Origin: Sphingopyxis sp. PAMC25046
Lineage (GTDB): Bacteria; Pseudomonadota; Alphaproteobacteria; Sphingomonadales; Sphingomonadaceae
Reading direction: 5' to 3'
Assembly (NCBI RefSeq): GCF_004795895.1
Contig: NZ_CP039250.1
Location: 3,224,001-3,288,000, forward strand
Length of the DNA stretch: 64,000 nucleotides
Of this stretch, positions 45,013-52,814 are shown one piece after another. The first letter of the stretch is position 1. Every line of letters starts with the position of its first letter. Both the position numbers and the translations under genes were made by a program. The notes beneath the pieces were generated by a model that was not told the DNA's origin, ran no database searches, and saw only the letters and a program-made list of their open reading frames with translations.

Positions 45013-45848
45013 AAGGGCGCATCGAACGGCCGCTGGATATTGTCGCGATCGACGACGAACCGCTCGCACTCGCGCGGCTGGCGCTGCTCGTTGGCGATAT
45101 CCCGGGCACCCGCCTGATCGGGTCGAGCGGCGATCCCGACGCTGCGCTGGCCTTCATCGCGGAGCGGCAGCCCGACATCGTCCTGCTCGATATCGAAATG
45201 CCGGGGACAAACGGGCTCGAGCTGGCGACGAAGCTGCTCCATATGGAGGGCTATCGCCCGTTCGTCATTTTCGTGACCGCGTTCGAACAACATGCCGTGA
45301 CGGCGTTTCAGGCCCAGGCGATCGATTATGTTCTGAAGCCGGTAACCCATGCGCGGCTCGAACAGGCCATCGCGCGTGTCGGCACACTGGTGCAACACCA
45401 GCGCCGGTCGGCCGAGGCCCGCGACTATGAACGGCGCCTCGAGGAAATGCGCATATCGTCGGAGCCGCCGCACGATCTGCGCGACCGCGAAGAGATCTGG
45501 GCGATGCGGGGAAGCGAGTTCGTGCGGCTGCGCACCGGCGACATCGAGCGCGCCGAATCGGAACGCGACTATGTCCATATCCACAACGCCGAACGCGCGT
45601 TTCTTCTCCGAACCACGCTCGGCGCGCTGCACGACCGATTGGGGCATGACCGCTATGTTCGCGTTCGCCGTTCGGCGATCGTCCGGCTCGATCGCATCAG
45701 CGCCGTCCGCAACCGCGGATATGGCGATATTCAGATCCTGCTCCGGTCGGGCGCCACGGTGCAGGTCGGACGCACCTATCTGAAACCGCTTCGGCAGCGA
45801 TTGATCGGCATAGGTCCGGCCGAACGGTTGACCCTGATGAACGCCTGA
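45009..45848 (+). CDS. LytTR-family response regulator (AlgR/LytR type)
   Basis: 279 residues from the ATG at 45009. The receiver domain at about 10-130 has acidic residues in VAIDDEP, the phosphorylated Asp in IVLLDIEMPGTNG and the conserved Lys in YVLKPV. The LytTR DNA-binding domain at about 165-265 has ERDYVHIHNAERAFLLRTTL and YVRVRRSAIVRLDRI. LytTR proteins bind pairs of short direct repeats. The five box pairs listed in this window fit the AlgR consensus and lie only around genes in this 15-kb neighbourhood, as far as I could scan. Confidence 0.94.
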   Translation: MKGRIERPLDIVAIDDEPLALARLALLVGDIPGTRLIGSSGDPDAALAFIAERQPDIVLLDIEMPGTNGLELATKLLHMEGYRPFVIFVTAFEQHAVTAFQAQAIDYVLKPVTHARLEQAIARVGTLVQHQRRSAEARDYERRLEEMRISSEPPHDLRDREEIWAMRGSEFVRLRTGDIERAESERDYVHIHNAERAFLLRTTLGALHDRLGHDRYVRVRRSAIVRLDRISAVRNRGYGDIQILLRSGATVQVGRTYLKPLRQRLIGIGPAERLTLMNA

Positions 45849-45891
45849 CTCGCTTCGGCGACGCTGCGGCCGTTTACGGATCGAACCCGCG

Positions 45892-45922
45892 CCGTTCGTC
45901 GGATGGTCGCAGCGTTCGTCGC
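45892..45922 (+). promoter_or_regulatory. LytTR/AlgR-type box pair upstream of the CPBP protease gene
   Basis: CCGTTCGTCGG (45892-45902) and GCGTTCGTCGC (45912-45922), 20 bases apart. The first contains the exact AlgR core CCGTTCGTC. The downstream edge is 90 bases before the GTG at 46012. Confidence 0.75.
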
Positions 45923-46011
45923 AAACCCGCTTGTCAACCGCCGTGCCCCGACCTGTTGCACATCCGCGGGAGCCCGTCCGGTATTCGCTCTCAAGGACGA
46001 AAGGCAGCAGC

Positions 46012-46725
46012 GTGAACGGTTTGATAGGTTTGGGAGGAACGCTGGCAGTGCTCCTGCTGGTGGGACTGGTGGTCGGCTATGCCGATCGTCGGCGGTTTTC
46101 CTTACGCTGGCTTCTGGTCGCGGCCCTGCTCGTGGCGCTCAACGATTTGCTTCTGACCCGCGCCTATGGGCTGCTTCCCGAAATGATCGGCGGATCGTGG
46201 AACTGGCAGGGCAAGCTGCTCGCCCTTTGCGCAACGCTCGCCATCGCTTCGTTGCCGGCCTTCGGCTGGCGCCGTGCCGGCTTTACGCTTTCGCAGGAAC
46301 CGGGGAGTCTGCGAGCCGCAATGCCGGTCGCAGCCCTTTATTGCGCCTTTTTCGTCGCCATCGCGCTTGCCTTCCCCGGCGGGCCCGCGGACGTGGAAAC
46401 CGCCGCGTTTCAGCTGACCATGCCGGGTATCGAGGAAGAACTCTTCTATCGCGGCATATTGCTGCTCGCTCTCGACCAGGCGTTTCGGGGCCGAAAACGG
46501 TTTCTTGGTGTCGACTGGGGCTGGGGCGCCGTGCTTTCCTGTATGTTGTTCGGGATGGCGCACGCTTTCGGATATTCGGACGGGCAATTCTCGTTCGACG
46601 CGATCATAATGGCGCTGACGGCGGTTCCCGCGTTCCTTGCGGTCTGGTTGCGTCGGCGGACAGGAAGCTTGCTTTTGCCCGTCCTCCTTCACAACTTCGG
46701 CAACTCTTTCTCCTTGCTCGCCTGA
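46012..46725 (+). CDS. CPBP (CAAX-like/Abi) intramembrane metalloprotease
   Basis: 237 residues from the GTG at 46012 (AAGG-rich leader). About seven to eight membrane helices. The glutamate motif EEELFYRG lies near residue 142, the first His motif in FGMAHAFGYS near 182 and the last in HNFGNS near 230; together these form the family's active site. Relatives process prenylated peptides, act in bacteriocin immunity or anchor sensors. The LytTR-type boxes upstream place it in the same regulon as the autotransporter. Confidence 0.88.
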   Translation: MNGLIGLGGTLAVLLLVGLVVGYADRRRFSLRWLLVAALLVALNDLLLTRAYGLLPEMIGGSWNWQGKLLALCATLAIASLPAFGWRRAGFTLSQEPGSLRAAMPVAALYCAFFVAIALAFPGGPADVETAAFQLTMPGIEEELFYRGILLLALDQAFRGRKRFLGVDWGWGAVLSCMLFGMAHAFGYSDGQFSFDAIIMALTAVPAFLAVWLRRRTGSLLLPVLLHNFGNSFSLLA

Positions 46726-46750
46726 TGGCGATGTCGAAAGTCGCGGCGCT

Positions 46751-47584
46751 ATGATCCTGTCTTTCCTGTCCGCCCTGTTCGTCCAGCCCGCCGCCGATGC
46801 GCCGCTCCTTGTCGCATCCTACCACTACCCCGGTGTCGACCGCCGCGCCGCGCTCGCCCCCCTGGCCGATCGCGTCGAACGGGCCGCAAAACGGCCGGTG
46901 CGGATCGAATTGTTCGAAAATCCGGATGCGCTGTCGCAGGCAGTTTGCGACGGTCGGGTCGACGTGGCGATGACCAATCTCGGCGCCTATGTCACGATGC
47001 GCGATTGTCCTGCCGTCACCGCTGTCGCGGTGCTCGACGTTCCGCCCGAAATACTTGAAAAATATCGCGGCGTGCTGCTCACGCGCGCCGATACCGGTAT
47101 CGCCAGCCTTGGCGACCTTGTCGCAAAGGCGGCCGATATTCGATACAGCGAAGTCTTGCCCGGATCGACGTCGGGTGCGCTTGTCCAGGCGGCGGAATTG
47201 CGCACGCTTGGCATCTCGCCCGCCCGCTTTGCCGAAACGCGCCGTTCGGGCACCCATGATGCCGCGCTTCAGGATTTGCTGACCGGGCGGGCCGATCTTG
47301 CGGCATCGGCCGAAGAGCCATGGCGCAAGCTGCAAGCGGCGCAGCCCGCACGCGCCGCCACGCTGCGCCTGCTGTGGCGCTCAGCGCCCTTGCCGCCCGG
47401 CCCGGTCGTGTGCCGTGAGGCGGCCGCCGTGCCTTGTGCCGCAATCCGTGAGGCTCTCCTGGCCGATGACGCCGCCGGCGCCGCGCGCGCTCTGTCCGTG
47501 GGCTGGATCGAAACGCGCGGATCCGAAAGGTTCCGCGCTTATGACGAGGCGACATACGCACCGTTCGAACCGGGCGCAGCGTGA
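46751..47584 (+). CDS. Orphan PhnD-like periplasmic binding protein
   Basis: 277 residues from the ATG at 46751, with a short signal segment (ILSFLSALFVQPAAD). The phosphonate/phosphite-type binding fold shows DRVERAAKRPVRIELFENPD, DGRVDVAMTNLGAYV and the conserved SEVLPGSTSGALVQAAEL, followed by a second lobe. No ABC permease or ATPase gene lies nearby. It may be a sensor or ligand-binding accessory rather than a transporter part. Follows the CPBP gene by 25 bases, probably cotranscribed. Confidence 0.82.
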   Translation: MILSFLSALFVQPAADAPLLVASYHYPGVDRRAALAPLADRVERAAKRPVRIELFENPDALSQAVCDGRVDVAMTNLGAYVTMRDCPAVTAVAVLDVPPEILEKYRGVLLTRADTGIASLGDLVAKAADIRYSEVLPGSTSGALVQAAELRTLGISPARFAETRRSGTHDAALQDLLTGRADLAASAEEPWRKLQAAQPARAATLRLLWRSAPLPPGPVVCREAAAVPCAAIREALLADDAAGAARALSVGWIETRGSERFRAYDEATYAPFEPGAA

Positions 47585-47643
47585 CGGCCATGCCGCCGTC
47601 GGCGATCGCAAAGCGATCCGGGCCTTTGCGCTGACAGCGAAAT

Positions 47644-47681
47644 GATGCCGGGGAACGCGCGGAACCGCGCTCCCCGGCATC
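47644..47681. repeat. Long perfect inverted repeat after the PhnD-like gene
   Basis: 11-bp arms GATGCCGGGGA (47644-47654) and TCCCCGGCATC (47671-47681), with an inner GCGCGG-AA-CCGCGC. A strong hairpin 60 bases past the stop at 47584. It has no T-run, so a terminator is possible but not typical. Resembles the hairpin at 43608-43636. Confidence 0.7.
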
Positions 47682-47752
47682 GCCACTCAAGCGGGACTGC
47701 TTATTGGCACCCACGGATATGACCGCCCTCGACCGGCAAGGGGACCGGCGCC

Positions 47753-47783
47753 GCGACAAATGGCCCGCTCATGCGACCAAGGC
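47753..47783 (-). promoter_or_regulatory. LytTR-type box pair, leftward orientation
   Basis: GCGACAAATGG (47753-47763) and GCGACCAAGGC (47773-47783), 20 bases apart, nearly the same as the pair before the autotransporter. No gene starts to the left of it, so it may be a copied promoter block. Confidence 0.6.
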
Positions 47784-47826
47784 GCGCGGTTCGCTGCATC
47801 GAGGCAAGGATGCGGAGAAACGCCCG

Positions 47827-47857
47827 CCATTCGTCACCCGGCTCGTGCGTTCGTCGC
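47827..47857 (+). promoter_or_regulatory. LytTR/AlgR-type box pair upstream of the coiled-coil protein gene
   Basis: CCATTCGTCAC (47827-47837) and GCGTTCGTCGC (47847-47857), 20 bases apart, reading rightward. The second ends 66 bases before the ATG at 47923. Confidence 0.72.
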
Positions 47858-47922
47858 GGACCTCGTTGCCGTTTTCATGGCGTCGAGCTTGGCATTTCGA
47901 TCGATCATGTAATGGACGCCCC

Positions 47923-48951
47923 ATGCCCCTTTCTTCCCGCACCCAGCTTCTCGTCAGCCTGACCCTGCCGTTCTCCGCTGCGGCGCAGACGCTCCCTCCC
48001 ACCCCGAACCAGGCGGCGGCGGAGTCGCGGCGCGAGATCGAAAACAGCCGGCGCGAAGCGCGCGAGAATCTGGAGCGCGGCAGGCGCGGCGAAATCGACC
48101 CGCGCGAAATCCGGCGCGCCCGCGAAGCGGGCCCGGCCGGAAGCTCGGCCGTGCCGCCCGAAGTCATCGCGCGCTGGCAGGCCACGTCGCCGCAGCAGCT
48201 GGGCACCGACCGCGATTTCGTGCGCGCGATGCAGAATGAAGATCCCGCCGCCCTCGCCCATTGGGAAGGCGTGCTGATGGAAATGAACCGCGATCTGCGC
48301 GACGACGCGAGATCGCGCCGGTGGCTGGGTGGCCCGGTCCTTATCCCCGATCAGGACACGGTGCATATCACGGTCGGCGAGCGTCCCAACCAACCGCCAG
48401 CGCGCAGAGGCGTGAAGCGCAAGTCTGCCGAAGAAAAGCATCAGGACGACACGCCGCGCAGGAAACGCAATCCGATTCAGGAACGCGAGGCGCTGGAACG
48501 CGACCGGCGCGAGGCGGGCCGCCAATATGCCGACGCCATGCGGCGGCGCGACGAAAATCCGGGCAATCAGGAGCTGATCCGGTTGGCCGAGCGCGAAGCG
48601 ACAAGGGTTCGGCTCGCCGAAGAAGGCTATCAGGCGTTCCTACGCGAAAACGCACCCGACGAATATCGGGCGCGCCAGCAGCAGCTCGAAACGATCGATT
48701 GGCGAATGGCCAACCCGCGCCTGCTCGATCCGTCGCAACTGCCGCGCCGCGACGATCCCGCACAGCGCCCGAAGTCCCCGCCGCTTTCCGAATATGAGGG
48801 GCGTCTGGGTACCAATCCCGACCATCGACTGCGCGGGACGCCCGAAGGCGGCGAAGGCCCCGTCCTCCCCCCTCGCGCCAATACACAGCCCGCTCCGCAG
48901 CGACCCAAAAGCCCCCAGCTCCAGGAATATCGCCCGCCTGCTGGGGATTAG
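47923..48951 (+). CDS. Exported charged coiled-coil protein with proline-rich tail, unknown
   Basis: 342 residues from the ATG at 47923. Signal peptide (LVSLTLPFSAAAQTLP). The middle is highly charged helix (ENSRREARENLERGRRGE, QEREALERDRREAGRQYADA). The tail has two copies of a motif, RPKSPPLSEYEG and RPKSPQLQEYRPP. No known domain. It is the last gene of the LytTR-box neighbourhood and is followed by a REP-like palindrome. Could be a surface or matrix partner of the autotransporter (speculative). Confidence 0.68.
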   Translation: MPLSSRTQLLVSLTLPFSAAAQTLPPTPNQAAAESRREIENSRREARENLERGRRGEIDPREIRRAREAGPAGSSAVPPEVIARWQATSPQQLGTDRDFVRAMQNEDPAALAHWEGVLMEMNRDLRDDARSRRWLGGPVLIPDQDTVHITVGERPNQPPARRGVKRKSAEEKHQDDTPRRKRNPIQEREALERDRREAGRQYADAMRRRDENPGNQELIRLAEREATRVRLAEEGYQAFLRENAPDEYRARQQQLETIDWRMANPRLLDPSQLPRRDDPAQRPKSPPLSEYEGRLGTNPDHRLRGTPEGGEGPVLPPRANTQPAPQRPKSPQLQEYRPPAGD

Positions 48952-48985
48952 AGCGGGGTGTGTTAAATCGGCTTCACTGCCCCAA

Positions 48986-49076
48986 AGCCGTTCGTGCTGA
49001 GCTTGTCGAAGCACCGTCCTTTTCTTCGGCGTTAGAAAGAAAGAACGGCCCTTCGACAAGCTCAGGCCGAACGGCT
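48986..49076. repeat. REP-like palindromic intergenic element
   Basis: Left arm starts AGCCGTTCG and continues CTGAGCTTGTCGAAG. The right arm is its inverted copy with two mismatches (CTTCGACAAGCTCAG, then CGAACGGCT). The arms are 26 bases with about 40 bases between them. The CTGAGCTTGTCGAAG palindrome is very common between Sphingomonad genes. It separates two convergent genes. Confidence 0.82.
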
Positions 49077-49144
49077 GTTATTCGACGCTCGACGCTCTGG
49101 CGCGCTGACGACCGCCTTCGTTGCAGCCGCTCAATGTGCCTAGG

Positions 49145-49180
49145 ACAAAAAAGGGGGCGGGTTCGCGAGAACCCGCCCCC
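49145..49180 (-). terminator. Rho-independent terminator of the TonB receptor gene
   Basis: Perfect GGGGGCGGGTTC/GAACCCGCCCCC stem (49155-49180, four-base loop) followed on the minus strand by a run of T (A's at 49147-49152 on the plus strand). It lies 20-50 bases past the stop at 49202. Confidence 0.88.
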
Positions 49181-49201
49181 TTCCCGCTTCGGCGTGACGT
49201 A

Positions 49202-52099
49202 TCAGAAGCGGAAATTGGCACCGATCGTGAAGGCGCGGCCGAACAGGTCAAACGCGTCGCCCGTCTCAAGCCCCGTCGGCGTCCCGAAAGGGGTTCCCGG
49301 GAGGTAGGGGGGCTGGGTGTCGAACACATTGTCGATGCCGAAATAGAAGCTGTACCTGTCATCGATCTCGTACCTGACCTGCAGGTCGTGCAGCCAATAA
49401 TCGTCGATCTTGTTCAGCGCGAGGATGTCGGGATTGTTGCTGGTAAAGTTCAGCACATAATCGCCCCCGCTCATGAACTTGGTCTGCCAGCTGAAGGTGA
49501 CATCATCGACGGAATAAGCGGCCCGGCCGGTGAAACGATGGCGCGAGAAAGCCTGCCCGAACGTGCCGGCGGCGTCCTCGACCGGCGCGACCGGATCGGC
49601 CTGCGTCGAATTTTCGATCAGGTAGGTATAGTTCGCCGTGATCGACAGCCGGTCGTCGGGCGCGATGCCCAGCGCGGTCCAGTAACGCAGGCCGAAGTCG
49701 ATGCCGCTGTTCTTGTATCCGGCGACATTGATCAGCTGGCCGTCGACCCGCGTCACCCGGCCCGTGTTCGCATTGCGCACGACATTGTCACAATAGAGCG
49801 GCAGGTTGGTCAGCAGGCACTGCTGGATCGAATAGGTGCGATCGATCGTGTTGATCGCCCGGTCGATGGCGATGTCGTAATAATCGACCGTCAGCGACAG
49901 GTTGGGCACCTGCACCGGCGTGATCACCGCGCCGATCGTGAAGGTTCGCGCCTTCTCTTCCTGCAAGTCCAGGTTTCCGCCCTGGAAACCGTTGATTCCC
50001 TGCAAGTCGGCGAGCGTATATTCAAATATGCCGTTCGCCGCGATCGCAGCCTGAATGGCCGGGACCGCGCGGCAGGCCGCCGCATATTCGTTCGACGTCG
50101 ATGCCGTCACACCATTGCAGGGATCGGCCACCGACGCGAAAGTTTCGGATGGCTGGCTGAACAGTTCAGATGTGTTCGGCGCGCGGTTCGCTTCGGCATA
50201 GACGCCGCGCAGGCGCAGCCCTTCGAACGGCTGAAGCTCGGCACCGACATTCCAGCTCAGCACGCTGCCGACGGTCGAATAATCGGACAGGCGCGCCGCC
50301 GCGATCAGGCCGAAATGGTCGACGAAGCTGTCACGGATCAGCGGGACATTCACTTCGCCATAGATTTCCTTGACCGAATAGCTACCGACAAGGTCCGGCG
50401 TCTGGTTGCCCGAATTGCCGCCCGTGTTGGTCAGCGTATCCCAGTCGCTGACCGATTTTTCCTTGCGATATTCAAAGCCAACTGCAAATCCGACATCGCC
50501 CGCGCCCAGATCGAACGGCGTGCCGCTGATCGTTGCGGTCGCCACATGCTGCTGGTTCGTGATCTCCTGCGACTTGGGGATAACGGCCTGGACATAGGCC
50601 GCCGCGCGCGGATCCACCGTGTCATAGCCAAAGAGGTTGATCGGAATACAACCCTCGGCGCGCGCCGCCGCGTCGGCGCAGACGATGTCGATGCCCAGAA
50701 CATCGCCCGGCCCCACCCGGACCGCATTCAGAGCGTTGCGATAGCGGCGGTTGTCGATATCCTCGCTGGCGTTGTAATCGTTCATATAGCCATAGACATA
50801 GCTGGCTTCATATTTGAACCGCGACCCCAGCTCGCCGCGAATGCCCGCAACCGCGCGCCAGGTGTCGCGCCGCACGACGTTGCTGCGGTCAAAAACATCG
50901 TTCTGGCGGCGCCGGAACTGGATCGCGGCCACATCATTGTCGGGGTCGGCGTCGCTGTTGCGCGCCGCGATCGCCGCCGCAACCTCGGCGGGAATGAAGG
51001 GGTTGGTGATCGACATACCCAGGTCGTCGGCGCCGGTGTAGACGTCGGTCCATTCAAGTGCAAAGGGCTCGATCCGGCTGTTTGAACGAACCCGGCCATA
51101 GGTCAGCTCGCCGAACAGCTTCGCGCCGTCGGCAATCTCGAAATTGGCGATGGCCGAGGCAAGATAGCGTTCAACCGGCACCGAAATATAGCGGTCGTTG
51201 TTGCGGTTGTAACCCGAACCGGTCGGAAAACCGGCCACCACATCGTTCTCACGATCGAAGGTGAACAGGCTACCGCCCTGATAGGCGTTGTTGGCGACGC
51301 CGTCGGCATCGACAAGATTGAACCAGCCCTGCGACGCATAGCTGCTGTACGAGGCGGGGCCGCAGATCAGGCCCGCGCAATCCTGCGCCGATCGCGCACG
51401 CTTGCGCGACAGCAGCCCGTCGTCGCGGTCATAGGTGAAGTTCACCAGAATGTTGCCGCGATCATCGGCGCCAAAGCTGGTGCCAGCGGTAAAGCTCGTC
51501 ATAAAGCGCGCATTGTCGCCCCGCCCGGTAAGGCCCGCCTGACCGCGGATGGAAACCCCCTCGAACCGGTCCTTCAGGATGAAGTTCACGACGCCTGCGA
51601 CGGCATCGGACCCATAGACCGCCGACGATCCGCCGGTTACGATCTCGACGCGTTCGACGAAATCGGTGGGGATATTGTTGACGTCGACTGCCGAATCGCC
51701 CGGAAGCCCGCCGACCATGCGGCGACCATTGACCAGCACAAGCGTCCGCGAATCCCCCAGCCCTCTGAGGTCGATCGTCGCCACCCCGGTCCCGGAAATC
51801 AGAAAGTTCGAATTGGCGCGCGTCAGGCCGATCGCCACCTGCGGCATTTCATTCAGCGTGTCCTGAATATTCTGCGCCGCGTCATATTGCAGATCGGTGT
51901 TGCTCACGACCGACAGGGGAACCGGGGCATCCACATCCTGCCGCGCGATCCGTGATCCGGTAACGACGATGGCCTCCCCCTCGCTGGCGCCGTCGCCCGC
52001 CACTTCCTGCGCTGCTGCCGATCCCGAAAACAGCGCCATCCCAATGGCAAAGGACGCGGCGCCCGTACCCAGCAGGCGCCCGCGAACATTCTTTTTCAT
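49202..52099 (-). CDS. TonB-dependent receptor (CUB/Cir-like plug, no STN)
   Basis: 965 residues from the ATG at 52099 (AGGGAG upstream). Signal peptide to about residue 30 (FSGSAAAQEV). A TonB-box-like GEAIVVTGSRIARQ is followed by a plug domain with VLVNGRRMVGGLPG and GSSAVYGSDAVAGVVNF. A large 22-strand barrel ends TIGANFRF. Of the type abundant in Sphingomonads for uptake of plant or polymer-derived compounds; the ligand cannot be told. It is transcribed alone, with a strong terminator. Confidence 0.94.
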   Translation of the reverse strand: MKKNVRGRLLGTGAASFAIGMALFSGSAAAQEVAGDGASEGEAIVVTGSRIARQDVDAPVPLSVVSNTDLQYDAAQNIQDTLNEMPQVAIGLTRANSNFLISGTGVATIDLRGLGDSRTLVLVNGRRMVGGLPGDSAVDVNNIPTDFVERVEIVTGGSSAVYGSDAVAGVVNFILKDRFEGVSIRGQAGLTGRGDNARFMTSFTAGTSFGADDRGNILVNFTYDRDDGLLSRKRARSAQDCAGLICGPASYSSYASQGWFNLVDADGVANNAYQGGSLFTFDRENDVVAGFPTGSGYNRNNDRYISVPVERYLASAIANFEIADGAKLFGELTYGRVRSNSRIEPFALEWTDVYTGADDLGMSITNPFIPAEVAAAIAARNSDADPDNDVAAIQFRRRQNDVFDRSNVVRRDTWRAVAGIRGELGSRFKYEASYVYGYMNDYNASEDIDNRRYRNALNAVRVGPGDVLGIDIVCADAAARAEGCIPINLFGYDTVDPRAAAYVQAVIPKSQEITNQQHVATATISGTPFDLGAGDVGFAVGFEYRKEKSVSDWDTLTNTGGNSGNQTPDLVGSYSVKEIYGEVNVPLIRDSFVDHFGLIAAARLSDYSTVGSVLSWNVGAELQPFEGLRLRGVYAEANRAPNTSELFSQPSETFASVADPCNGVTASTSNEYAAACRAVPAIQAAIAANGIFEYTLADLQGINGFQGGNLDLQEEKARTFTIGAVITPVQVPNLSLTVDYYDIAIDRAINTIDRTYSIQQCLLTNLPLYCDNVVRNANTGRVTRVDGQLINVAGYKNSGIDFGLRYWTALGIAPDDRLSITANYTYLIENSTQADPVAPVEDAAGTFGQAFSRHRFTGRAAYSVDDVTFSWQTKFMSGGDYVLNFTSNNPDILALNKIDDYWLHDLQVRYEIDDRYSFYFGIDNVFDTQPPYLPGTPFGTPTGLETGDAFDLFGRAFTIGANFRF

Positions 52100-52814
52100 G
52101 TCATGCACTCCCTGTAGAAAGCCCATGGCGCCCGAGCGAATTCGCTTCCCTTGGCGCGCATGGCGATCGCCCGCGATCTGCGGACGTGCGCGCAGCCTTA
52201 GGAATGTTCTTCGATTGTCAGAGAACCCCTTCGGCGAATGGCGCAGCGCCGCGATGAACGGCGCAAAGCTGCGGACAAGGAAGATCAAGGCCCCTGCAAG
52301 CGAGCATGAGATGGCGATGGGGATAATTTGTGCCGCGACGGTTTTCTGAAGATGGCTTTCGCTGACGGCCATTTTAGCGACCGAAATTGGGCGTCAAGCC
52401 AAGCTCTCGCTCCGACCCGAAGGAACGGTCGCTTTCGGGACGCGGTTTCGAAGGAGGTTAGGGCTTAGCTGAGGCGCGCAGCAGGCATATTATCTGCAAC
52501 ATGCGGATGATGAATACTCGAGCCTACTTCGCGCCTCACGGCGAAATCAGCAGATTTCAGCCGGCCCAGGCGACACTGTCTCAGTGTCCTACTGAAATCG
52601 ATCACTTCAAATCTCGCAAATGCTGGCACGGAGAGCATTCAAATGAAATCAGAACTGCGATCTCAAACATCCTCCCTTTGAAGCGAGAACGTTTCTGCCC
52701 AAGCCATCTGGTTCAGGTGCGATTGCGTTTTCGGCTAGGCGTACTTCTGCCATGCACCAAGTGAATGCTGACCGCTGCAAGTTGGATGCGTTCCACGACG
52801 TAGTTAGGCAGGGG
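52100..52814. other. Long spacer with degenerate repeat, no gene
   Basis: About 700 bases. The first 270 bases are the receptor's promoter region; frames there are open but lack ribosome sites. 52503-52615 is copy B of the diverged repeat. The rest, to the exchanger stop at 52815, shows no credible gene and lower GC. Confidence 0.55.
52503..52615 (+). repeat. Copy B of a diverged 112-bp repeat (partner at 28066-28177)
   Basis: Begins GCGGATGATGAATACTCG and ends near ATCACTTCAAATCTC, corresponding base for base to copy A apart from one extra base. The tRNA T arm and CCA found next to copy A are absent here. Confidence 0.7.

Noticed and set aside
49121..51085. 654-codon plus-strand open frame opposite the TonB receptor
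   Set aside because: Antisense shadow running through the receptor's own terminator; no recognisable domain.
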